This document shows positions 1 through 13,218 of a DNA stretch of 64,000 bases, in pieces. The notes under the pieces are model-generated. The model was not told the DNA's origin and made no database searches. It saw only the letters and a program-made list of their open reading frames with translations. The position numbers and the translations under genes were made by a program. Origin of the DNA: Cavia porcellus (Eukaryota; Chordata; Mammalia; Rodentia; Caviidae); the NCBI RefSeq assembly GCF_034190915.1, contig NW_026947506.1, forward strand, positions 16,429,501 to 16,493,500. The letters run 5' to 3'. How positions within the stretch are numbered: position 1 is the stretch's first letter; every line of letters begins with the position of its first letter.

Positions 1-2087
1 CCTGGTTATTGCCAGGTAAGTGCTTCTTTGGCTCAGTTTACTGCTTGACTTTTGCAGATATTTGGCATACATATGTCCTATTCTTGTGTCCTTGCTCCTA
101 GAAGTGTCCCTTTCTCACCTCAAGCAGGCTGAGATTGTTGAAAATGAGACAAAATAATTCACTCTGTGTGCATATTTCTTGAAAAGAATGATGGTTCTTA
201 GACTTTGTGGGAATATGTGTTTTGGTATTATCACCCTCAAGTTTTATTTCACGTCCATTCTCTCCTCCTCATTAAAGAGAATAAAACAGGAAAAGCTTTA
301 AAGGAGGATAAAAGGAAATTTTTTATTAATTTTTTATGTGAAAACTTTCAGAACACAGATTCCTCAGCTGTCCATACCTGACTTGCTGATTATGTAGGAG
401 TCATCCCAGTTGCTTGGGAATCGCTGTTCATCCTACAAGGGAGAACATTCAAATGTTAATTTTTTTTCTTTCCAAATATATAAATAATTATTATCTTTTA
501 CATGAAATGTGGAAATTAAAAAGTATGAGTTTCTATCACTGCCTCAAATGAACAGCAAAAAACATTGAAAATAACTTACAAAGTGTAATTTCCTCATAGT
601 GAAATGAATGGAGCAAAGTGGATTAGGGCAGAAGATTTTTCAGGGTAAGCACAGGTCTTCTCTGCTTCTCTGAGTACAAATATGTGTTACAGTGACTTAT
701 TGTCAAGTGCTTCATAGAAACAGAAGTTATATTGAATGTACAAATTGACCAAAAGAATGTTTTCCTTGCAATTCTAGAGAGGAACCAGGCAAGAATTGCA
801 GCTTAAGTGGCTGAAGGGCAACCAGTGAGATATGGCGCTATATTAACACTCTTGTGAGAATGACATGCCAGCTGTTAAGCATTAGGAGTTAGGACTGAGA
901 ATGCGTGTTCATTCCCTCAGTTGGTGTCACAGTGGTGAACTCTTGAAGGCTGATGTGCTCCCATTTCCAGAAAACAATCATCCCTCTGTGATGTTGGGAT
1001 TCGATGGGGGTTAATGCTAATCCAACATTACTAGCAGAAGACTTTTTTGAAGAAACCACTTGTTTGACTGCTTAATTCTAAGAAAAATATATGACAGAAT
1101 ATGAAGAAGAATTTGCCATAACTGTACAGGCATTCTGAAGCAATGAAATCACCAACTGCATTTGGCAAGCACTGAAAGGCCTGCCAAAGTCCCCGGAGGC
1201 ACCAATTTACCTGTATCATCCAAAGTTGTGTGTCACACATTCTCGAGCTACTAGTGAAGGCATCTTGTGACACTTCCAACTCTTATGTGCAAACAACACA
1301 CTAATAAATAAAGTATCTATCCAGGAGTCCCGGATGATGAAAGTGGTAGGAGACTAGTGACAAATAGTAAACTTGCATGAACCATTTCGTTTCCTTCATT
1401 CAACTCTTATCACAATATGACTGATTATTTATGTGTATAGTTAGCATGTAGTGATCTCTCACTCAGAAAATCAACAACCCTAGGAAAATATGGAACAGAT
1501 TTAGAGTTTTCTAACCAAAATGGGAAGCAACAGGAGCCAAATGTACCTGACCTTGAAAGCAGGCACATGGATTAACCTTATCACACCTCTGTGGAAGACA
1601 TCTCGGTCTAAATTCTTAGGTACTGTAACCCTGAATCTTTAAAGATTCTATTCCTCTTTACTTTCCATTTTGCACTTGTAATTCATCCTACTCTTGATGC
1701 TGTCATCTTGCAATCTCAATAAACAACAACTTACTACATATCACAAGGTATATGCCAGGCAATACTCTTGTATGTGTACACAAGAATGTGGAAAAATTTT
1801 TGCCCATTCAGTTCTAACACAGCTCTAGGGCTGGATTAGAAACAAAAGCAGCATTTTCTCACCTTTCATCATCCTGGTTTAAAAGGCATTGCTACACAAA
1901 GAGAATTAGTGAAAAAATGTACAAAATGTTCCTACAAGGCTGATGACATTTTCCATGCAAATGGAATTCCACAGTGTATCCAAGGAAGAAACTTATACAA
2001 TATTCTAAGAAGGGTTAATTTTGGAAAAATTTTACCCTATTTAAAAGGCACTTCAAGAGCTTCCATTTCGTTAGCTTTAATACACTT

Positions 2088-2124
2088 TGTGTGTGGTGTG
2101 TGTGTGTGTTTGTGTGTGTGTGTT
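2088..2124. repeat. (GT)n microsatellite, U1
   Basis: Imperfect GT repeat, interrupted by GG and TTT steps. The same tract sits at the equivalent place in all six units. Confidence 0.95.
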
Positions 2125-3952
2125 TATCTCTGATAGTGAGTGTTATGCTGATATCTATAAAAGAAGCTACAGAGAAGAAAATTAATTGCAAATAACCCAT
2201 GATTTCTATTTTTCTTCTCATTTTGTACAAGAAAGTATCTTCTTAATGTAGAAATATCAAAATCTACACAACTGAGTTACAACTAGTGCACATATTTTGT
2301 ATAAAATTCAGAACCTAAAATTAACTAAGAGAGCACAGCAATGATGATTGTTGGGTATTGTACTGATAGGGGCATTGAACCTATTTTGGTTATGTTAGTT
2401 ATTGCAGAATCAGGAAATCATCAACACTAGTGAGGGGAGATGTTTGGATCTGGGGACTCTTGTTCCTGGTAACAGTGACAGCTAGTGATTCCAGTGGACA
2501 AGGCTGAGAGACTCAGCAGTGTAGGTAAGCAGCAGACAATGAGGTCTTTACTGTCTGGCACAGAATGGAGAAGGATTTTGTCATTCAGCGGGAGGGAATG
2601 TTTGGCGGGAGCCATGTTGAAGTGAAGTCAGATGAACCTTAACCAGAACAGCTGCTGGCTTCCTTTACAAGACCCTAGTTGGGTGCAGACACATGGAAAT
2701 TGATTGGAATGAGATTATTCCAATGAGTCTCGTCTTGAGGCAGGCTGGCTAATGCTGTCTACTACTCCATCATAAGGCCATGCCTGGTTGGAAGGGAAAG
2801 AATGGCAGAACTCAGAACACTCTATCCATAGGGTATCTAATAATGAATCCAGAGAGAATCCTGGAAGAGAATGATTTTTTTTATTCATTTTTCTTTTTGG
2901 TTTGGTATTTTCTTGTTTTATTCTTCTGCTTTTGATTTCTCCTTTATTTTGTTCTTAATTTCTGAGGGTGACTGTGATTCCTTACTTCCTTGTGGTTATG
3001 CTTTTGTTTGGATTTCAATTTTTCTCTTTCAAATCTCATTTAGTCTTCTGCATTAGTTTCCCCCAGTAGATGGGATCCATCTACCATCTCCATTTTATTG
3101 TAATCTCTTTCCCTTTGTTTGTAATCTCTTTCCCTTTGGCCATTGTTCATGGTACTCTTCTTGCTCCAAAATATATTTTGAATCTTAACCCTTGAGGACA
3201 GATTGGACATATCATGAATTCATATATTGTTTATGATTGTTTGCATTCTGTTTTATGTTCAGGAATTCAGTTCATACTGTTAGGAAACTAGCAAGTATCA
3301 CTCCAGGAATACAATTGAAAGAGAAAAGACATGAGAACATACAAATCAGACTAATCCTCTGGCACCCAGGCCACCAAAGCAAACCTGGGGGGAAATGAGG
3401 TTGGAAAATTTGAAAACCCAATGCTAGGTTACTTCAATGTGGCAAAAAGGCAATTGAATGAGGCTGTGGAATATATTAAATCAGAAGTAATCTCTCAAGT
3501 AACCACAACTAACTACAGAGATTACCAAAATACACAACATTCTTAGTGATGTTAGTTCAGACACAGCCAAAAAACAAGCGAGCTTACAAGAACTGTTGAA
3601 GCACAACCTAAGAAATAAATGAACCCATTAAATAGATTCAAGCAGATATGCAAGAGAAAAAAAATCCATTTTAAAACTTCAGAGCACTTTAGGCCAGTTT
3701 GAGGAAAGGACTTCAGATACTGAGTACAGGCTGGCACTTAGTGACAAGGAGAGACAACAAATGACATTAAAAGCAATTTGCAGACATCATGAAAGAAAGC
3801 TTTCTTGGTACAGAAGAGGAATTTAATCTACCAATCATTGAGGCAATTATTTCTCCAGTTAGCAGTGATTAAAAGACTTCTACCTGCCCATGGATAATAG
3901 ACAAGTTTGCAGACAATCAAATAAAAATAGAGTATTAAAATCTGTTAGGGAT

Positions 3953-4052
3953 GGGCTTGGGGTTTCTCTCAGCAGGATAAGCACCTGCGTGGCAAGCAGT
4001 AGTCCTGAGTTCTATCCCTGGTAACAATAAAAATGAAAAAGCCAAAAAAATA
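3953..4052 (+). mobile_element. ID-type SINE, U1
   Basis: tRNA-derived SINE with an A-box-like tctctcagcaggataagc, a B-box-like gagttctatccctgg and an A-rich tail. It is flanked by direct repeats tctgttagggat (3941-3952 and 4053-4064). The same site and duplication occur in U2-U5, so the insertion predates the amplification. Confidence 0.85.
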
Positions 4053-4237
4053 TCTGTTAGGGATGAGGACTGTTGTGATCCTCCCAATAATGTCCACAAG
4101 TACATGAGGGTATGTATCACTTCTGAGTCTGGTGGAAAACTGGAGCACACTCTGAGTATGTAAAACAGAAAAAAGAGAAGCTTTGGAAGACAGCCTGTGA
4201 TATCTATCCCTGAAGTGTCAGCCCTTCTTCCTGTCTA

Positions 4238-4318
4238 CCTTCCTTCCTTCCTTCCTTCCTTCCTTCCTTCCTTCCTTCCTTCCATGCTTCCTTCTTTCCT
4301 TCCTTGCTTCCTTCCATC
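4238..4318. repeat. (CCTT)n microsatellite, U1
   Basis: Pyrimidine-rich CCTT tract with a few G and A interruptions; its length varies between units. Confidence 0.95.
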
Positions 4319-4347
4319 CCTCATTCCCTCTGTCCTTTCATTCTTTT

Positions 4348-4458
4348 GGTTTTTAATTCAAGTTAGTATTTAATCCCACATGTCCTTGAAACTGCAATGA
4401 TATTCCTGCCTCAGCTTTGTGAGTGCTGGGATTAATGATGTGTTCGCCAACACCCAGC
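4348..4458 (-). mobile_element. B1-like SINE fragment, U1
   Basis: The reverse complement reads like a 7SL-derived B1 body (aatcccagcactcacaaagc followed by tgaggcaggaat). It is truncated and diverged, and present in every full unit. Confidence 0.7.
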
Positions 4459-5776
4459 AAATCAGCATTGTTATTTTGTGTCAAAGGAGAAAAAATTAAA
4501 CACAACAAAACAGAGCAAAATTGGACATAAGAACTCAATTTAAGAGATATAAATTTCAAAACTAGATAATCTGAGTTCTTCCCTACCTATCATGTTGTCT
4601 TTTGTTTTCTTCCATATAGTTGTCCATGTCTTGCCATACAGAGAATTCATACTGAGCAACCTAGTATAATATTAATCCAAACAGTCTGATAAAGGAGTTT
4701 TAGGTCTTTAAAATCAGACAAAAAAGAAGTCACCAATGGCTGTGCTAGAATCTCTTGTTTGCTTCAAAATGCCTGTGCATACTTTCATGTATGTGGATAC
4801 TCAGTTAAACACAACCAGCTTTAAAAAAAAAAAAAACGTATTATATAGAACAAACCAAAACATGGATAAAATTATTGGGCTTCAAAGAGATGATAGAAGG
4901 AAATCCCCTCCTTACTACATTGCCTAGGGTCAAACTCTCAAGGGACATCCAGATTACTGGCTCTTACTTTCTAATCGGAGAGGGGGAGAAGATGTGATGT
5001 TTGTTTCTCAGCCTGCAGGCTGGCAGATTCACAGCTGCTCATGGTGGGGAGAGGCTTTGCCTGGACTCCTGGCACTCCCAGCATGACCCATGTCCCAGGA
5101 AATGCCAGTGGAACTCAGTAATATTACTATTTCCAAACATTGGGTCCAAGGAGTGAACTAGGTTAGTAGGAGATCTAAAAGGTCTGAGGAAGTAGCATTT
5201 ACAGTTGTCCCACACTAGACTTTAGGTTTAGATACATTCTGCCAATATTCACTGTTTGTGCCTGTCCCAAATCCATGTCCCTTGCACCCGACACTGTATC
5301 AGATTACCCAGAAGAACCACCTCTTCACTCCCAGCACACCTATTTCTCATGGAGCCTTGAATCTGCTCCCTTCACATTACTTCCCTGCAACTGTCTTTCA
5401 CCCACATGTGATCCCAAGGGAAAAGTTGCCTTAGTGACCTCTCTGTCCTGCTTTACTCCTTACCACCAGAAAGAAATAAACACAGAGGGCCTACTGAAAA
5501 CAGTGGCATGCTGGAGTTACTATCCTCCACCTTAGCCTCTCATCTTCTGGAAATGGCAAGAAGATGGCAGGAAGAGGATAGACCAGAGAACTTCCCCATA
5601 TGAATGAGACAAAAGAAATTCTGGGCTAGTAAAACAGACTGTTTTCATAAACGTATAGAAAAGACAGGTAGGATGAAAATTGACTGACTCTCACATTTTG
5701 AGTGAGACACACCTAGGGCAATTGGATTAGAATAGGGTGGGAAGAACCACCATAGGGTGGATCCTGTCCTAAGAGT

Positions 5777-5784
5777 TATAAAAG
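5777..5784 (+). promoter_or_regulatory. TATA box of SPOP-like copy 1
   Basis: TATAAAAG lies about 410 bp upstream of the SPOP-like start codon, in a block conserved in all five full units. Transcription would begin near 5805-5815. It lies outside the SPOP-homologous sequence, so it would be an acquired promoter. A splice acceptor just before 6055 is possible but weak. Confidence 0.5.
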
Positions 5785-6187
5785 GGACACCAAGCAGGAA
5801 GAATCCCTTCTGTTTCCATGATGAGGTGGTTCCCTGCTTGAAACTTGGAATTCATATACATGCTTCCAGCCCAGATGAATTAGCCTCCTGAAAGGATCTC
5901 AGACGGGACTCAACAAGGCTTCATATTTTAAGGTCTGTGCATTTTGGTGAGCTATTTCTTTGAGTTATCAACAAACATTGCAGAGTTGACTTATATACTA
6001 GGAAATCTCAGTCAGCTTATTTCTAAATACGTATTTCTTTTAATCCATAAATTAGGCTCTCTACTTGTGATTGCCATACTGCCCTGCCTGTCTTCGAACT
6101 GCTGACTGCAGTGAAATTTGTGCCATCTGGTGAAGAAGAAATTTGATTCCTGTGACTTGACAAGCTTGCTGCACTTTCACTCTGCTG

Positions 6188-7312
6188 ATGTTAAGGGTTT
6201 CCAGTACCGCAGGCCCAGCAGAAATGTCACAGGGGCCCACAGTGGACAGCAGGTACACCACAGACATCAAAGTAGTGAACGTGTCCTTTTTGTGGACCAT
6301 TGATAACATTAGATTTTGCCTAAAGGAAATAGATGACTGCATTCAAAGTTCAATCTTTTCACCTGAAGGAAATGATCAAGTGAAATGGTGCTTACGACTC
6401 TACCCAAATGGTCTTGATGAACAAAGCAAAGATTAAGTGTCCCTATACCTGGGAATGATCTGCTGTCCAAGGAGGGTAGCTCGTGCAAAATTCACCTTTT
6501 CCATTCTGAATGCCAAAGGAGAGAAAACAAAAGAGCTCTCAAGTCCACAAGCTTATACATTTGTGCGAAGAAAGGACTGGGGATTCAAAAATTTCATCCA
6601 TAGAGAGTTTCTTTTGGATCCAAACAATGGGCTTCTCTCCAATGACAAGCTTTCCTTCTTCTGTGAAGTGAAAGTAGCACATGATCCCACCAATAATTCC
6701 AGCCAGAATATTATGAAGCTGGATAAGGTTCCTGAGGGCTGCTTGGCAGAGGATCTAGGAGGACTGTGGGAGCAATACCAGCTCACAGACTGTTGCTTGT
6801 GTGTGGCTGGCCAGAAATTCCAGGCACACAAAGCCATCTTAACAGCTCGCTCTCCAGTTTTCATGGCATTGCTGGAACATGAAAAGCAAGGGAGCAAAAA
6901 GATTTGTGTTGAAATCAGTGACATGGATCCTGAAGTTTTTAAGGAAATGATACACATTATGTACACTGGAAAGGCACCAAACCTAGGGATCATGGCAACT
7001 GAACTGCTGGAGGCTGCAACCAGGTTTGGTCTGGAGCACCTGAAGCTCATGTGTGAGAACCACCTCTGCAGCAACCTCTCTGTGGAGAATGCCGTGGAAA
7101 TCCTCATCTTGGCTGACCTCCACAGTGCACATCAGTTGAAAACCCGGACACTGGATTTCATCAATTTTCATGTTTTTGACATCCTGGAGACCTCTGAGTG
7201 GAAGGCCATGGTGGTGTCCCACCCTCACTTGGTGACTGAAGCCTATCACTCTCTGGTTTCCATGCAGTGTGCATTCATGGTACCCCCATGCAAGCGTCTG
7301 AGACTGTCCTAA
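6188..7312 (+). pseudogene. SPOP-like: SPOP-like retrocopy 1, nonsense at codon 83
   Basis: Intronless 375-codon frame colinear with SPOP (MATH, then BTB/POZ, then 3-box/BACK). The ATG at 6188 matches SPOP Met1, and the AEMS motif at codons 11-14 matches SPOP. TAA at 6434-6436 replaces Tyr83 in the MATH domain; downstream the frame is open to TAA at 7310-7312. The open 291-codon remainder keeps the BTB signature ([25 protein letters not shown]) and the 3-box region, so an internal start could in principle give a BTB-only protein. The SPOP Met-Glu-Glu at 233-235 reads Lys-Gln-Gly. The coding sequence matches copy 3, nonsense codon included, because both descend from one duplication. Confidence 0.9.
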
Positions 7313-7757
7313 GATCCCACATCTCCATTTATCTTCCCAAAACCCTGGCCACATTTGCTGTCACTGAACCATAATATGCTAGGGCAATCTGTGGAAACTT
7401 CACTCTTCTATGTGGAAATATTAAATTGTGCCTCTCTAGGGGAAAGAAGGGACCACCGTCTTAAGGTCAGAAAAAGGAAATGGGATCTTGAGAATTTAGA
7501 AGTCGTGTATCATGCATTTTCAAATCTGTGTTTTATAATATTGTGAAAAGTGGGTTTTTACAGTGTCGATGCCAAACTGAAACCAAAAATCCTGTCAATG
7601 TTGCAGACAGACCTGGGGTGGGGCTACCCTTAGAGGCAGGGATCATGAACTTCACTCTGTAAATGCAAGACTCCTTCCTGCCTTTCTGCACCATCATGCA
7701 GCCCTGGGCATCCCACTTGTAACAAGGGCTTTTTACTGTCCCTCACTTTTCTCTATA

Positions 7758-7763
7758 AATAAA
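7758..7763 (+). terminator. Poly(A) signal AATAAA, copy 1
   Basis: AATAAA lies about 450 bp after the stop codon. It is conserved in copies 1-4 and altered in copy 5. Confidence 0.65.
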
Positions 7764-8624
7764 CCTGTATCTTACTTTATACGGTTGTTTGGCTCCTCAT
7801 CCTTTTTCTGTATGTTTGATTCAGAAGCTAAGAAAAATTTCAGAGTGTGCTGATGATTTCAGGCCCATCCACAGGATGAACACAGTGGATGTACAGTGTC
7901 ACTAATTAACATAGTAGATGGGAGAAATAAATGACCCAGAACTCAGGCTGCTGAAGCTAAAGGACAATCACACAATGCAAGTCTTTGCTCATGTTGTCCT
8001 GTCCCAGTAACACAGACAGGCAGCACAAGCACTACAGCACATTCCCGCAAAATCTAGGCCTCTGAGCGAACAGTCCAATCACGGTCCAGGAGAAAAAAGA
8101 GAGGAAAATGCTCAGATTTACGAAAATGCATAAAAGAGAATTAAAAGTAGAAGTGTTTTATGTATTTCAGAGGAATTCATGTTGAGGAAGCAAAATTTAT
8201 TACTTACAACTGAACTGAGAAATGGCTGTTGGTAAATTCACACTATAAATCTCAAAAAGAACTTTCTCACTGTGAACATTTAATATCCATAAGAATAGAA
8301 TGCATGTTTCTATGGTATTATGAAGAAGAGAAGTAAAATTAAAAATGAAAAGGTAGTGGGTTTCATCTCAAAGTTTGGGCTTTTTTAAAAATCATTAGTG
8401 GTGTTACTCTGGAATCACCTAGAATCTGTAATGGCTCAGAGCTTTTAAAAATATCTAAAGAAATGGATCCCCTTGTCTTGAACAGGTACAGATTTCAAAA
8501 CATTTGTTTAATCAGGGCTTACAGCTGGTAACCCTTTATGTGCTGGCTGTGTAAAGCTTCATGAATGTCAATATTGGATAATAGCCTGTATAACAATTAT
8601 GCAGTAAAATCACTGAGAGTTTTG

Positions 8625-8625
<1 letters not shown>

Positions 8626-8711
<86 letters not shown>

Positions 8712-8755
8712 GTCTATCTGTCTGTCTGTCTGTCTGTCTATCTCTATCTCTCTCA
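8626..8755. repeat. (CT)n(TA)n(TCTG)n compound microsatellite, U1
   Basis: Three consecutive simple repeats, CT then TA then TCTG/TCTA. The same architecture occurs in U2 and U3; the TA block is missing in U4 and U5. Confidence 0.95.
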
Positions 8756-10871
8756 GTCTTTATCATGGCTTGAACTCACAACTCACAACCTGGTTATTGC
8801 CAGGCAAGTGCTTCTTTGGCTAAGTTTACTGCCTGACTTTTGCAGATATTTGGCATACATATGTCCTATTCTTGTGTCCTTGCTCCTAGAAGTGTCCCTT
8901 TCTCACCTCAAGCAGGCTGAGATTGTTGAAAATGAGACAAAATAATTCACTCTGTGTGCATATCTCTTGAAAACAACTATGGCTCTTTGATGCTGTGGGA
9001 ATATGTGTTTTGGTATTATCACCCTCAAGTTTTATTTCACATCCATTCTCTCCTCCTCATTATAGAGAATAAAACAGGAAAACTTTAAAGGAGGAAAAAA
9101 GGAAATTTTTTATTAATTTTTTGTGTGAAAACTTTCAGAACACAGATTCCTCAGCTGTCCATACCTGACTTGCTGATTAGGTAGGAGTCATCCCAGTTGC
9201 TTGGGAATCGCTGTTCATCCTACAAGGGAGAACATTCAAATGTTAATTTTTTTCTTTCCAAATATATAAATAATTATTATCTTTTACATGAAATGTGGAA
9301 ATTAAAAAGTATGAGTTTCTATCACTGCCACAAATGAACAGCAAAAAACATTGAAAATAACTTACAAAGTGTAATTTCCTCATAGTGAAATGAATGGAGC
9401 AAAGTGGATTAGGGCAGAAGATTTTTCAGGGCAAGCACAGGTCTTCTCAGCTTCTCTGAGTACAAATATGTGTTACAGTGACTTATTGTCAAGTGCTTCA
9501 TAGAAACAGAAATTATATTGAATGTACAAATTGACCAAAATAATGTTTTCCTTGCAATTCTAGAGTCGAACCAGGCAAGAATTGCAGCTTAAGTGGCTGA
9601 AGGGCAACCAGTGAGATATGGCGCTATATTAACACTCTTGTGAGAATGACATGCCAGCTGTTAAGCATTAGGAGTTAGGACTGAGAATGCGTGTTCATTC
9701 CCTCAGTTGGTGTCACAGCTGTGAACTCTTGAAGGCTGATGTGCTCCCGTTTCCAGAAAACAATCATCCCTCTGTGATGTTGGGATTGGATGGGGGTTAA
9801 TGCTAATCCAACATTACTAGCAGAAGACTTTTTTGAAGAAACCACTTGTTTGACTGCTTAATTCTAACAAAAATATATGACAGAAGATGAACAAGATTTG
9901 CCATATCTTTACATGCATTCTGAAGCAAGGAAATCACCAACTGCATTTGGCCAGCACTGAAAGGCCTGCCAAAGTCCCCGGAGGCACCAATTTACCTGTA
10001 TCATCCAAAGTTGTGTGTCACACATTCTCGAGCTACTAGTGAAGGCATCTTGTGACACTTCCAACACTTATGTGCAAACAACACACTAATAAATAAAGTA
10101 TCTATCCAGGAGTCCCGGATGATGAAAGTGGTAGGAGACTAGTGACAAATAGTAAAATTGCATGAACCATTTAGTTTCCTGCATTCAACTCTAATCACAA
10201 TATGACTGATTATTTATGTGTATAGTTAGCATGTAGTGATCTCTCAGTCAGCAAATCAACAACCCTAGGAAAACCTGGAACAGTATTATAGTTTTCTAAC
10301 CAAAATGGAAAGCAACAGGAGCCAAATGTACCTGACCTTGAAAGCAGGCCCATGGATTAGCCTTATAACACCTCTGTGGAAGACATCTGGGTCTAAATTC
10401 TTAGGTACTGTAACCCTGAATCTTTAAAGATTCTATTCCTCTTTACTTTCCATTTTGCACTTGTAATTCATCCTACTCTTGATGCTGTCATCTTGCAATC
10501 TCAATAAACAGCAACTTACTACGTATCACAAGGTATATGCCAGGCAATACTCTTGTATGTGTACACAAGAATGTGGAAAAATTTTTGCTCATTCATTTCT
10601 AACACAGCTCTAGGACTGGATTAGAAACAAAAGCAGCATTTTCCCACCTTTCATCAGCCTGGTTTAAAAGGCATTGCTACACAAAGAGCATTCATGAAAA
10701 AATGTACAAAATGTTCCTACAAGGCTGATGACATTTTCCATGCAAATGGAATTCCACAGTGTATCCAAGGAAGAAACTTATACAATATTCTAAGAAGGGT
10801 TGATTTTGGAAAAATTTTACCCTATTTAAAAGGCACTTCAAGAGCTTGCATTTCATTAGCTTTAATACACG

Positions 10872-10873
<2 letters not shown>

Positions 10874-10910
<37 letters not shown>
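10874..10910. repeat. (GT)n microsatellite, U2
   Basis: Nearly perfect GT repeat at the same unit position as in U1. Confidence 0.95.
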
Positions 10911-10911
<1 letters not shown>

Positions 10912-12716
10912 ATCTCTAATAGTGTGTCTTATGCTCATATTTATAAAAGAAAGTATTGAGAAGAAAATTTATTGCAAATTACCGATGATTTCTATTTTTC
11001 ATGTCATTTTGTACAAGAAAGTATCTTCTTAATGTAGAAATATCAAAATGTACACAACTGAATTACAACTATTGCATATATCTTGTATAAAATTCAGAAC
11101 CTAAAATTAACTAAGAGAACACAGCAATGATGCTTGTTGGGTATTGTACTGGTATGGGCATTGAAACTATTTTGTTTATGCTAGTTATTGCAGACTCAGG
11201 AAATCATCAAAACTAGTGAGGGGAGATGTTTGGACCTGGGGACTCTTGTTCCTGGTAACAGTGGCAGCTAGTGAGGCCAGTGGACAATGCTGAGAGACTC
11301 AGCAATGTAGGTAAGCAGCAGACAACGAGGTCTTTACTGTCTGGCACAGAATGGAGAAGGAATTTGTCATTCAGCGGGAGGGAATGTTTGGCGGGAGCCA
11401 TGTTGAAGTGAAGTCAGATGAACCTTAACCAGAACAGCTGCTGGCTTCCTTTAGAAGACCCTAGTTGGGTGCAGACACATGGAAATTGATTGGAATGAGT
11501 TTATTCCAATGAGTCTCATCTTGTGGCAGGCTGGCTAATGCTGTCTACTACTCCAACTAAAGGCGGTGCCTGGTTTGAAGGGAAAGAATGGCAGAACTCA
11601 GAACACTGTATCCATATGGCATCTAATAATGAATCCAGAGAGAATCCTGGAAGAGAACGATTTTTTTTAAAATTTTTCGTTTTGGTTTGGTATTTTCTTA
11701 TTTTATTTATATGCTTTTTATTTCTCCTTTATTTTGTTCTTAATTTCTGAGGGTGACTGTGATTCCTAACTTCCCTGTGGGTATGCTTTTGTTTGGATTT
11801 CAATTTTTCTCTTTACAATCTCATTTAGTCTTCTGCATTAGTTTCCCCCAGTAGATGGGATCCATCTACCATCTCCATTTTATTGTAATCTCTTTCCCTT
11901 TTGCCATTGTTCATGGTACTCTTCTTGCTCCAAAACATATTTTGAATCTTAACCCTTGAGGACAGATTGGACATATCATGAATTCATATATTGTTTATGA
12001 TTGTTTGCATTCTGTTTTATGTTCACGAATTCAGTTCATACTGTTAGGAAACTAGCAAGTATCACTCCATGAATTCAATTGAAACAGAAAAGACATGAGA
12101 ACACACAAATCTGACTAATCCTCTGGCACCCAGGCCACCAAAGCAAACCTGGGGGGAAATGAGGTTGGAAAATTTGAAAACCCAATTCTAGGTTACTTCA
12201 ATGTGGCAACAAGGCAATTGAATGAGGCTGTGGAATATATTAAATCAGAAGTAATCTCTCAAGTAACCACAACTAACTACAGAGATTACCAAAGTACACA
12301 ACATTGTTAGTGATGTTAGTTCAGACACAGCCAAAAGACAGGCGAGCTTACAAGAACTGTTGAAGTACAACCTAAGAAATAAATGAACCCATTAAATAGA
12401 TTCAAGCAGATATGCAAGAGAAAAAAAATCCATTTTAAAACTTCAGAGCACTTTAGGCCAGTTTGAGGAAAGGACTTCAGATACTGAGTACAGGCTGGCA
12501 CTTAGAGACAAGGAGAGGCAACAAATGACATTAAAAGCACTTTGTAGACATCATGGCAGAAAGCTTTCCTGGTACAGAAGAGGAATTTAATCTACCAATC
12601 ATTGAGGCAATTATTTCTCCAGTTAGCAGTGATTAAAAGAATTCTACCTGCCCATGGGTAATAGACAAGTTTGCAGACAATCAAATAAAAATAGAGTATT
12701 AAAATCTGTTAGGGAT

Positions 12717-12816
12717 GGGCTGGGGGTTTCTCACAGTAGCATAAGCAATTTCCTGGCAAGCAGTAGTCCTGAGTTCTATCCCTGGTAACAATAAAAATGA
12801 AAAAGCCAAAAAAATA
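12717..12816 (+). mobile_element. ID-type SINE, U2
   Basis: Orthologous to the U1 ID SINE, with the same flanking direct repeats. The end of the ~17.5 kb near-identity block falls inside this element. Confidence 0.85.
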
Positions 12817-12997
12817 TCTGTTAGGGATGAGGACTGTTGTGATCCTCCCAATAAGGTCCACAAGTACATGAGGGTATGTAACACTTCTGAGTCTGGTGGA
12901 AAACTGGAGCACACTCTGAGTATGTAAAACAGAAAAAAGAGAAGCTTTGGAAGAGAGCCAGTGATATCTATCCCTGAAGTGGTAGCCCTTCTTCCTG

Positions 12998-13078
12998 TCT
13001 TCCTTCCTTCCTTCCTTCCTTCCTTCCTTCCTTCCTTCCTTCCTTGCTTCCTTCTTTCCTTCCTTGCTTCCTTCCATC
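12998..13078. repeat. (CCTT)n microsatellite, U2
   Basis: CCTT tract, nearly unbroken in its first ~45 bp. Confidence 0.95.
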
Positions 13079-13107
13079 CCTCATTCCCTCTGTCCTTTCA
13101 TTCTTTT

Positions 13108-13218
13108 GGTTTTTAATTCAAGTTAGTATTTAATCCCACATGTCCTTGAAACTGCAATGATATTCCTGCCTCAGCTTTGCGAGTGCTGGGATTAATGATG
13201 TGTTCGCCCACACCCAGC
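13108..13218 (-). mobile_element. B1-like SINE fragment, U2
   Basis: Same minus-strand B1-like fragment as in U1, at the equivalent position. Confidence 0.7.

Larger units (their letters stand above)
1..8788 (+). repeat. Tandem-array unit U1 (window-truncated at left)
   Basis: First copy of the ~8.7 kb unit; boundaries are set at the recurring cctggttattgcc motif, so the true unit edge is arbitrary. Positions 1-3940 hold no gene I can recognise apart from a GT tract; short open frames there recur in other units but look like chance. The rest carries the ID SINE, CCTT tract, B1-like SINE, TATA box, SPOP-like pseudogene copy 1, poly(A) signal and CT/TA tract. A private ~20-bp tandem duplication near 3100-3140 is shared only with U3. 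By eye I counted only about eight base differences from U3, plus microsatellite length changes. Confidence 0.93.

Noticed and set aside
1909..2133. Recurring small frame with two Cys-x-x-Cys-like cysteines in the left part of the units
   Set aside because: It runs into the GT microsatellite, its end changes with repeat length, and it has no family resemblance; conservation only reflects unit duplication.
3300..3900. Coding-like segment left of the ID SINE in every unit (for example 38864-39079)
   Set aside because: Stops are frequent in most units and I could not match it to any family; it may be an old retroposed piece, but the sequence alone does not support a call.
5275..5535. 86-codon frame upstream of the promoter, repeated in several units
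   Set aside because: Starts and ends vary between units and no protein motif is visible; probably non-coding DNA shared by duplication.
6118..6303. Apparent upstream frame overlapping the SPOP-like start
   Set aside because: It opens with TTG, not ATG, so it is not a credible upstream ORF.
6553..7107. 184-codon and 123-codon antisense frames across the SPOP-like copies (also in copy 3)
   Set aside because: They mirror the sense BTB coding sequence, have no recognisable domain, and are broken in other copies.
6437..7312. Independent gene starting at 6437
   Set aside because: It starts with GTG directly after the codon-83 stop, in the same frame as the SPOP homology; it is the rest of the broken copy, not a separate gene.
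8536..8945. Open frames made of repeated Leu-Ser and Tyr-Ile residues
   Set aside because: Pure translation of the CT and TA microsatellites.
12709..13077. Lys/Glu/Gly-rich frame on the minus strand
   Set aside because: Translation of the CCTT tract.
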